Part shown: positions 13,288 through 18,996 of the stretch, in pieces | How the letters are laid out: every line of letters starts with the position of its first letter | How positions within the stretch are numbered: position 1 is the stretch's first letter | Origin: CANGYM01 sp044372405 | GTDB lineage: Bacteria > Pseudomonadota > Alphaproteobacteria > JAJTHO01 > CANGYM01 | Assembly (NCBI GenBank): GCA_044372405.1 | Contig: JBILRW010000029.1 | Location: 1 to 18,996, forward strand | Direction of reading: 5' to 3' | DNA length: 18,996 bases | The notes under the pieces: model-generated | Seen by the model: the letters and a program-made list of their open reading frames with translations, nothing else | Database searches by the model: none | What the model was told of the DNA's origin: nothing | Made by a program: the position numbers and the translations under genes

Positions 13288-14865
13288 ATGCCCAAAGTTC
13301 TGATTTCTGATAAAATGAGCCCCCAGGCGGCTGAAATTTTCAAAAGCCGGGGTATCGACGTGGATGTTAAAACCGGCTTATCCCCGGAAGACCTGAAATC
13401 CATTATTGGTCAGTACCATGGGCTGGCCATTCGGTCATCCACCACCGCCACGCCCGAATTGATTGCGGCGGCCACAAATATGAAGGTCATCGGTCGCGCC
13501 GGCATTGGTGTTGATAACGTCGATTTACCGGCGGCAACGAAACAGGGGATTGTGGTGATGAACACCCCCTTTGGCAATTCCACCACCACGGCGGAACATG
13601 CCATTGCCATGATGATGGCCTTGGCCCGTCAAATTCCCCAGGCCAGTGCATCTACCCACGCCGGAAAATGGGAAAAATCCAAATTCATGGGCGTGGAAAT
13701 CACCGGTAAAACCTTGGGCGTTATTGGCTGTGGGAACATTGGGGCCATTGTGGCGTCACGGGCGCAGGGCTTGGGCATGAAGGTTTTGGGCTTTGATCCC
13801 TTTTTATCCGATGAACGGGCTGTTGAATTGCATATTGAAAAAGCCGATTTGGACACGTTGTTGCAACGCTCTGATTTTATTACCGTCCATACGCCCCTGA
13901 ATGAAAAAACCAAGTATCTTTTAAACAAAGAAACCCTGGCCAAAACCAAAAAGGGCGTCTTTGTGATCAACTGCGCCCGGGGCGGGATTGTTCATGAGGG
14001 TGATTTGAAAGACGCCCTGGACAGTGGCCATGTCGCCGGCGCGGCCCTGGATGTGTTCGAGGTTGAACCGGCCAAAACCAATAGCTTGTTTGGTCATGAA
14101 CGGGTCATTGCCACACCGCACCTGGGGGCCTCCACCAACGAAGCCCAGGAAAATGTGGCCCTTCAGGTGGCGGAACAAATGAGTGATTATCTCCTCAGTG
14201 GCGCTGTCACCAATGCGGTGAATGTGCCCTCCTTAACGGCGGAGCAGGCCACGCAGCTGCGCCCCTATCTGACCCTGGCCGAGCAAATGGGGGCCTTTAT
14301 GGGGCAGATGGCCGATGGCAGTGTTTCGTCCTTAAAAATCACCTACGCCGGCAGTTTGCGGGGGATGAATGTGAAGCCGCTGACGGCCACCTTGGTGCAC
14401 CATGTTTTATCGCCCATCTTGGATCAGGTGAATGTGGTCAATGCCCTGAGTGTGGCCAAAGAAAGAAACATTAAGTTATCAGAGACCTTGCTGGATAAAA
14501 ATGGGGATTACACCAACAGCATTCACGTTAAAATGACGGCCCATGGGCAAACACTCAGCCTGATGGGCAGTGTGTTTCATGGCGGCCAACCCCGTTTTGT
14601 GTCTGTGGATGATGTGCCATTAGAGGCCACCGTGGCCCCCCGAATGATTTTTATCCGCAATGTGGATAAGCCCGGCTATATCGGGAAAATCGGTCAACTG
14701 CTGGGGGAGGCGGGTATTAACATTGCCACCTTTCACCTGGGCCGTCGGGATTTGGGCGGGGAAGCCATTTCCCTGATTGAGGTGGATCAAGACGTGCCCG
14801 AAACAGTCATGGAAAAAATCGCCAGCCTGCCCCAGGTGGTTGCCGCCCGTTTGTTGCGTTTTTAG
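13288..14865 (+). CDS. serA: D-3-phosphoglycerate dehydrogenase SerA, long form
   Basis: The 525-residue enzyme starts at ATG 13288 (MPKVLISDKM), chosen because AAGGA (13274-13278) is 9 bases away; the ATG at 13279 overlaps that site. Domain order: substrate domain, NAD domain with GVIGCGNIGAIVASRAQGLG, then catalytic Arg231 (NCARGG), Glu260 (FEVEP) and His278 (TPHLGAST), an intervening domain, and a C-terminal ACT domain (IFIRNVDKPGYIGKIGQLLG). It oxidises 3-phosphoglycerate, the first step of serine synthesis. The long form with ACT domain suggests serine feedback control. It is in an operon with serC and directly followed by the secreted protein gene. Confidence 0.97.
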   Translation: MPKVLISDKMSPQAAEIFKSRGIDVDVKTGLSPEDLKSIIGQYHGLAIRSSTTATPELIAAATNMKVIGRAGIGVDNVDLPAATKQGIVVMNTPFGNSTTTAEHAIAMMMALARQIPQASASTHAGKWEKSKFMGVEITGKTLGVIGCGNIGAIVASRAQGLGMKVLGFDPFLSDERAVELHIEKADLDTLLQRSDFITVHTPLNEKTKYLLNKETLAKTKKGVFVINCARGGIVHEGDLKDALDSGHVAGAALDVFEVEPAKTNSLFGHERVIATPHLGASTNEAQENVALQVAEQMSDYLLSGAVTNAVNVPSLTAEQATQLRPYLTLAEQMGAFMGQMADGSVSSLKITYAGSLRGMNVKPLTATLVHHVLSPILDQVNVVNALSVAKERNIKLSETLLDKNGDYTNSIHVKMTAHGQTLSLMGSVFHGGQPRFVSVDDVPLEATVAPRMIFIRNVDKPGYIGKIGQLLGEAGINIATFHLGRRDLGGEAISLIEVDQDVPETVMEKIASLPQVVAARLLRF

Positions 14866-14871
14866 GATCCC

Positions 14872-16101
14872 ATGACGCCACGCCTTTTTTTTTGGCTGTT
14901 GTTTTTGGGCTGCCGGAGGCCGGAGGACGGGGGACAGAGGACAGAAGACAAGCAGCTGAAGATAGTGCCCCCTAACCCGTTAGGACTTACGCAAAACGTC
15001 ATTGCCAGCGCAGCGAAGCAATCCAGAAATGCCGTCAATGGAAAGAGTGGATTGCCACGCCTCCTGCGGAGGCTCGCAATGACGATGTGCGTAAGTCCTG
15101 CCCTGCTTTCTTTCACCCTTTTCCTAACGATTCTCATCTCTCCCGCCCTTATCTCCCCCGCCCTGGCCGCCCCTGTCAGTGTGGGCATGGTGGATTTTGA
15201 GGTTTCCACAACCGATGCCCGCAGAACCTTTGATCATCTGGTTTTGGCCAACATTGACGGAAATCCTCAGATCGCTGGTCGGGATGCCTCGGGCCAGCTG
15301 TATCGTCTCACCCCGTCCTTTAACAATGTGATTGTCGAGCCCGCGCAGGGCATGGTGATGGAATCTGAAAAACAGGAAAAAATATCGTTTGGCGGACCGA
15401 TTCAGGGCGTACCTCTCCAGGTGATGGGGGAATCTGCGGGGGCTCAAAGTATGATGTTTCAGGATCAGGGGGGAACCTCTCAACCCTACACCCTGCCAAC
15501 CACCGAAGTGTTTGCCCCAGGCACGGCCCAGGTCATCGATTTGGACAAAACAGATGGGGTGAAAGAAATCGCCGTTGTCACGCTGAATCAGGATAACACC
15601 TCCAGCCTGTCTCTCTTTTTTAAAATCCAGGATCGTTTGGCCAGGGTCATGACCTTGCCGCAGCCCAACCACCCGGGGTTAATGGATTTTGTGGGTCTGG
15701 ATGATCAGCGCAATCCCCCTGTTTTGATTACCGTTCAGGATCCCGGGGGGACGTCTTATTTAACGTTTCATCAGTTGATGCAGGGGCAGCCGGTGACGCT
15801 GGGAAAATTTTATGGGTTTTCCAGCGTGTTGCCGGGCACAAAAATTCGGCCGCTGACGGTTTTGGCCAATGCGGACGGGGAAGCTGGCAACGAAGTCATT
15901 TCCTTTCGCAATGATCTTAAAACCTTGGCTTTTTTTCAATACGGTGCCCAGGGCCTGCGTTTGCTGCGTCAACAAACCTTTTCCAATAGGGTGGCCAGCG
16001 GCTTAACCGTTCTGAAAAATGAGAAAGAAGACGTGACGGCCCTTGCCTTCATGGATGAAGACAACAACGCCATTCTTTTGATAAGGAAAAAGGGATCATG
16101 A
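14872..16101 (+). CDS. Secreted beta-propeller-like protein; signal region invaded by a repeat
   Basis: From ATG 14872 the frame gives 409 residues, but residues about 14-75 are the translation of repeat DNA (see the repeat entry). ATG 15079, inside the repeat, is a strong alternative: GGAGG (15068-15072) lies 6 bases before it and the product then begins MTMCVSPALLSFTLFLTIL with a cleavage site after SPALA, a good signal peptide, giving 340 residues. The mature protein has repeated blade-like units with Asp-rich turns followed by a strand: VIDLDKTDGVKEIAVVT, FVGLDDQRNPPVLITVQ and VLANADGEAGNEVISFR, reminiscent of FG-GAP/VCBS propellers. The family and function are unknown. It overlaps hisZ by ATGA (16098-16101), so it is translated with the biosynthetic operon. 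Confidence 0.8.
   Translation: MTPRLFFWLLFLGCRRPEDGGQRTEDKQLKIVPPNPLGLTQNVIASAAKQSRNAVNGKSGLPRLLRRLAMTMCVSPALLSFTLFLTILISPALISPALAAPVSVGMVDFEVSTTDARRTFDHLVLANIDGNPQIAGRDASGQLYRLTPSFNNVIVEPAQGMVMESEKQEKISFGGPIQGVPLQVMGESAGAQSMMFQDQGGTSQPYTLPTTEVFAPGTAQVIDLDKTDGVKEIAVVTLNQDNTSSLSLFFKIQDRLARVMTLPQPNHPGLMDFVGLDDQRNPPVLITVQDPGGTSYLTFHQLMQGQPVTLGKFYGFSSVLPGTKIRPLTVLANADGEAGNEVISFRNDLKTLAFFQYGAQGLRLLRQQTFSNRVASGLTVLKNEKEDVTALAFMDEDNNAILLIRKKGS
14982..15099. repeat. Nested inverted-repeat (MITE-like) element inside a coding region
   Basis: Outer perfect 12-bp inverted repeats AGGACTTACGCA (14982-14993) and TGCGTAAGTCCT (15088-15099) enclose inner 8-bp repeats GTCATTGC/GCAATGAC (14998-15005, 15076-15083). 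Inside these are GCAATCCA/TGGATTGC (15018-15025, 15048-15055) and a hairpin GCCTCC-tgc-GGAGGC (15059-15073). The GTCATTGC...GGATTGC pattern resembles an interspersed repeat seen in many bacterial genomes, and AGGACTTACGCA resembles ends of small mobile elements; both comparisons are from memory. I see no obvious target-site duplication. A GGA(C/G)-rich low-complexity stretch (about 14922-14950) precedes it. The whole region is open in the gene's frame. Confidence 0.85.
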
Positions 16102-17096
16102 CCCCTTTATTGCCCATTGGCCTTCATGACAGTATTGGCACAGAAGCGTACTGGCTGAATCACCTGAAGCAAACCTGCCTGCATCTGATGTATGGGTTTG
16201 GGTATGATTTGGTGGAGCCGACGCCTTTGGAACACGAAGACAAAACCCTTCCCCCAACGGGAGAAAGCCGGTTTCGCGTCCACGATCCCAGCAGTGATGC
16301 GCCCCTGATTTTGCGCTCCGACATTACCCCCCAAATTGCCCGCATTGCCAAACAACATTATGGGGGGGAACCCCGCCCCGTGCGTTTGGGCTATGTGGGG
16401 CAGGTGTTTCGCATGCGCGCATCGCAAATGAAGCCCGAACGTCAATCCACCCAGGTGGGGGCGGAGTTTTACGCCGAAAAAACAGTGGTCCGGCAGCAGG
16501 GCCTGTTGGAAATTTTGCGGTTGATGTTCTGGCTGATGCGGACGTTATCGGTGGGGCCGTGTGTTTTGGATTTAAGCGATGCCAAACTGGCGGGCCAGAT
16601 TATGGACAGGGCCGGATTATCGCCAGAGCAACGCCGCGCCGTGGCCGTGAAACAAAAACCCGAGGGCATGACGCCCGAGGCGACGGCCTTGATTGAACCT
16701 CTGCTGCAATGGACAGGGTCCAAAGCCGAGGGGTTAATCGGGGTTTATCCCGAAGCCATTGATCAAGAAATCCGCAAAATCCTAACCCTGCGGGATGAGA
16801 TCCAGGCCCTGTGCCCCGATGTGCGCGTCAGCATTGATTGGGTGGATGGGCGGTATCTTTCGTATCACGAAGGCATTTGTTTTCATCTGTTTGCCCTGGG
16901 CCAAGATATCGGCCGGGGCGGGCTTTACACCAGCCAGGGCCTGGACGGTGTGGGGTTTAGTTTTTACCTGGATCCCCTGGTGCGCCATGCGGTGTTGAAC
17001 CACAGTCTACCAGGGTGTATTGCCCTGTCTCAGTCGGCCGATGATGTTGCTATTGCCCAGATTTTGGGGCAGGGCAAGAGGATTATTTGGGAATGA
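16098..17096 (+). CDS. hisZ: HisZ, ATP phosphoribosyltransferase regulatory subunit
   Basis: The 332-residue protein is a HisRS-like paralogue: it has class II motif 2 type sequence LRSDITPQIARI (residues 72-83), GYVGQVFRMRAS and QVGAEFYAE, but is about 100 residues shorter than HisRS and lacks the C-terminal anticodon-binding domain. The HisRS signature LRPE/LVRGLDYY is altered (GGLYTSQGLDGVGFSFYLDP). HisZ forms a complex with the short HisG to catalyse and regulate the first step of histidine synthesis; hisG is not in this window. The start overlaps the stop of the preceding gene (ATGA). purA follows at 22 bases. The hisZ-purA pairing is common in alphaproteobacteria. Confidence 0.92.
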   Translation: MTPLLPIGLHDSIGTEAYWLNHLKQTCLHLMYGFGYDLVEPTPLEHEDKTLPPTGESRFRVHDPSSDAPLILRSDITPQIARIAKQHYGGEPRPVRLGYVGQVFRMRASQMKPERQSTQVGAEFYAEKTVVRQQGLLEILRLMFWLMRTLSVGPCVLDLSDAKLAGQIMDRAGLSPEQRRAVAVKQKPEGMTPEATALIEPLLQWTGSKAEGLIGVYPEAIDQEIRKILTLRDEIQALCPDVRVSIDWVDGRYLSYHEGICFHLFALGQDIGRGGLYTSQGLDGVGFSFYLDPLVRHAVLNHSLPGCIALSQSADDVAIAQILGQGKRIIWE

Positions 17097-17118
17097 TGCT
17101 AACATTTAGGATGCTTTC

Positions 17119-18369
17119 ATGAAAAACGATAAAAACACCACCATCATCGGCCTGCAATGGGGGGATGAGGGCAAGGGCAAAATGGTGGACCGGCTGGCGG
17201 AGGACGCGGACATCGTCGTGCGTTTCCAGGGGGGACACAATGCGGGGCATACCTTGGTGGTGAATGGGGTGACGTATAAACTGAATTTGCTCCCCTCCGG
17301 CATTGTGCGCCCGGATAAAAAAACCGCCTTGGGTCATGGCGTTGTGCTTGATTTATGGGCGCTGGAGCGGGAAATGGCCACCCTTGCCGCCGCAGGGATT
17401 GCCATTACGCCCCAGCGGTTTATGATTGCGGAGAACGCATCGTTGATTATGCCCTGGCACCGCGTACAGGATCAAAACCGCGAAAAAGGCCTGGGGGATA
17501 AAAAAATCGGCACCACGGGCCGGGGTATTGGTCCGGCCTATGAAGATCGTGTGGGCCGCCGGGCCTTTCGCGCCGGGGATTTGTTGGATCACGCAGCCCT
17601 AAAAACCCGTTTGCACGAGCTTGCCGAGCAGGTGGAGGACTTTGAGGTTTTTTGCCAAGACATGATGCGTTTTGCAAAAACACTCTCACCCCACATCGTG
17701 CCCTTATGGCGTGTTCTGGGCGAAGCAGATCACGCGGGGGCGCGGATTTTGTTTGAGGGGGCCCAGGGCTTTTACCTGGATGTGGATTTTGGAACCTATC
17801 CTTTTGTCACGTCGTCCAATACCCTGGCCAGCCAGGCGGCCACGGGAACGGGCCTGCCCGCCGCCGCCGTGGGTCATGTGCTGGGCGTGGTGAAGGCCTA
17901 TGCCACCCGTGTGGGCAGCGGTCCTTTCCCCACAGAACTCAGCGACGCCACGGGCGAACATTTGGGGGCCAAGGGTCACGAATTCGGCACCGTGACGGGG
18001 CGGAAGCGTCGCTGCGGCTGGCTGGATGGGGTGCTGCTGAAACAGGCGTGCCTGATTAATGGCGTGAATGCTTTGGCCCTAACCAAGTTGGATGTTCTGG
18101 ATGAATTGCCCGAAATCAAAGTCGCGGTGGCGTATCAAAAGGCAGGCGTGACCTACGATTATCTCCCCCTGCACTGGCGGGATTTTTCTGATGTTTCCCT
18201 GGTTTATGAAACGCTTCCCGGCTGGCAAAGCATCACGGCAGGCCTGCAAGATTATGACGCCCTGCCGGTCAATGCCAAGGCCTATGTTGCCTACATCGAA
18301 AAGTTAGCCGGCGTGCCCATTACGTATATTTCTACAGGCCCAGGGCGGGAAGAGACCATTGTGCGGTAG
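17119..18369 (+). CDS. purA: Adenylosuccinate synthetase PurA
   Basis: A complete 416-residue enzyme, near the usual 430. The GTP-binding loop GLQWGDEGKGK carries the catalytic Asp16 and the segment VVRFQGGHNAGHT the catalytic His44 (Asp13 and His41 in E. coli). Further blocks: IGTTGRGIGPAYEDR, ILFEGAQGFYLDVDFGTYPFVTSS, and near the C-terminus VPITYISTGPGREETI. PurA joins IMP and aspartate using GTP, the committed step to AMP. An AGGAT sits about 10 bases before ATG 17119. It ends the serC-serA-hisZ-purA run and is followed by a large structured gap. Confidence 0.98.
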   Translation: MKNDKNTTIIGLQWGDEGKGKMVDRLAEDADIVVRFQGGHNAGHTLVVNGVTYKLNLLPSGIVRPDKKTALGHGVVLDLWALEREMATLAAAGIAITPQRFMIAENASLIMPWHRVQDQNREKGLGDKKIGTTGRGIGPAYEDRVGRRAFRAGDLLDHAALKTRLHELAEQVEDFEVFCQDMMRFAKTLSPHIVPLWRVLGEADHAGARILFEGAQGFYLDVDFGTYPFVTSSNTLASQAATGTGLPAAAVGHVLGVVKAYATRVGSGPFPTELSDATGEHLGAKGHEFGTVTGRKRRCGWLDGVLLKQACLINGVNALALTKLDVLDELPEIKVAVAYQKAGVTYDYLPLHWRDFSDVSLVYETLPGWQSITAGLQDYDALPVNAKAYVAYIEKLAGVPITYISTGPGREETIVR

Positions 18370-18443
18370 GGGGCAAGGCGCGTTCCCCGCATGGCATGAT
18401 TTACGGATTCTTTAGGCCTTGTCTTTTATTGGGGCTGGAAAAT

Positions 18444-18762
18444 GCGGGGTGGGGCAGCAGGATTTATCTTGGGGGTCAAGGGCGAGACGCCAAAAAAGTT
18501 GCGTAGCAAAGCCCCGAAGGGGCGGTCTTTTTTGGTGCGAGGCGAAGCGTACCCTTGAGGCCCAAGATAAATCCTGCTGGGTGGGAGCCTTTTCCTTGTG
18601 GGCCGAACGCGGCTCCCGCCCCCACATTTTTCTTTTTAACTCAAGGGGTGCGCTTCGCCAAGCCAAAAAAAATCATCCTCGCGCCGCCCTCTGTCGAGGC
18701 CGCCGCTGCGGTATTTTTTTCATCTTGCCCCTTGAGTTAAAAAGAAAACCGTCCCACCCCGC
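18444..18762. repeat. Nested inverted repeats forming a four-way-junction-like fold
   Basis: The 429-base gap between convergent purA and ddl holds no convincing gene. Perfect arms: outer 18444-18453 with 18753-18762 (10 bp); stem two 18455-18473 with 18561-18579 (19 bp); stem three 18583-18589 with 18611-18617 (7 bp); stem four 18628-18648 with 18728-18748 (21 bp). The stems follow each other with only 1-10 unpaired bases, like a closed multi-branch junction. Stems two and four share a related interior (CTCAAGGG...CGCTTCGCC...CCAAAAAA, one in reverse orientation), so they look like copies of one palindromic family. Confidence 0.8.
18511..18533 (+). terminator. Possible intrinsic terminator after purA
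   Basis: GCCCC-gaa-GGGGC (18511-18523) followed after four bases by six T (18528-18533), within the second stem of the nested palindrome. The spacing between stem and T-run is a little long. It lies about 140 bases after the purA stop. Confidence 0.35.
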
Positions 18763-18798
18763 CGCGTTTCTCCTCGCATAACGGTTAACAGAAATCCC

Positions 18799-18996
18799 CT
18801 AAAGGTTTATGACGCCCCCACCCCCCAAAATCTTCAAAACCAGCGCATCATAGGACATCCCCTCATACGCCGCCGCTGCGGGGACCAGGGACAGCGGCGT
18901 CATGCCAGGTTGGGTATTGATTTCTAAAAAAGCGGGGCCTGTGCTGGCCGCTGGATCATACCGCCAATCCACGCGGGCAACCCCCTCACAGCCCAT
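18799..18996 (-). CDS. ddl: D-alanine-D-alanine ligase, C-terminal end (5' part outside window)
   Basis: The last 65 residues of a Ddl ligase: GCEGVARVDWRYDP followed by the family signature FLEINTQPGMTPLSLVPAAA, in which the Glu and Asn bind the magnesium ions of ATP, and a final helix YDALVLKILG. Ddl joins two D-Ala molecules for peptidoglycan synthesis in the cytoplasm. The ATG at the right edge is an internal Met (the family usually has Leu there before GC.G), so the gene continues beyond base 18996. It converges on purA across the palindromic gap. Usually it lies with murB/murC and ftsQ in division clusters; those would be to the right. Confidence 0.95.
   Translation of the reverse strand: MGCEGVARVDWRYDPAASTGPAFLEINTQPGMTPLSLVPAAAAYEGMSYDALVLKILGGGGVINL

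Noticed and set aside
14862..15209. A 115-codon minus-strand frame over the repeat in the secreted protein gene.
   Set aside because: It is the reverse reading of the inverted-repeat element, which is open on both strands.
18419..18781. A 120-codon open frame (and overlapping ones) in the purA-ddl gap.
   Set aside because: It is the translation of nested palindromic repeats, with related readings on both strands and no ribosome binding site; composition and symmetry explain the lack of stops.

Overview
The window looks like an alphaproteobacterial chromosome of moderately high GC. Most genes are core metabolism or DNA maintenance genes with alphaproteobacterial features: a SerC of the divergent alphaproteobacterial type, a serC-serA-hisZ-purA order, a short DciA, a chorismate mutase with a non-standard C-terminal half, and a flgB-flgC-fliE cluster next to csrA. 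Gene density is broken by AT-richer accessory genes and by several palindromic or repeated elements, so a lineage rich in interspersed repeats is likely. I cannot name the genus; host-associated or environmental lineages near Rhodospirillales or Holosporales would fit, but this is inference.

Layout. 1-762 is the 3' end of mfd. 817-1362 is an AT-rich acidic orphan. 1458-2506 is a small accessory island: a YefM-YoeB type toxin-antitoxin pair flanked by a perfect 44-bp direct repeat that carries a promoter-like sequence, then a truncated antitoxin-like gene running into a frameshifted IS66-type transposase fragment. 2596-3630 (minus) holds dciA and a chorismate mutase gene, divergent from metX (3654-4784). 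A double-hairpin palindrome follows metX, and recG (minus) ends near it. 7126-7141 is a perfect TGTGA-N6-TCACA dyad in the gap between recG and the next operon.

7203-9157 is the most intriguing part: an orphan 100-aa gene, a 20-codon small ORF, and a translationally coupled 519-aa protein whose core aligns by eye with the cyanophycinase/peptidase S51 family, including all catalytic positions, but with a large insertion and extra C-terminal region. This gene converges on, and overlaps, a csrA gene. The same csrA plus the 3' tail of the S51-like gene recurs in inverted orientation at 10779-11065, with fliE-flgC-flgB between the two copies. The inverted duplication could allow recombination that exchanges the upstream regions of the two csrA genes.

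11117-12028 encodes a secreted, proline-rich low-complexity protein. 12094-18369 is a plus-strand biosynthetic run: serC and serA (serine), a secreted beta-propeller-like protein whose signal region contains a nested repeat element that supplies its own Shine-Dalgarno sequence and ATG, hisZ (histidine), and purA (AMP). The 429-bp gap after purA folds on paper into a four-way-junction-like set of nested inverted repeats, two arms of which are related to each other. The window ends inside ddl (minus), which encodes D-alanine-D-alanine ligase.
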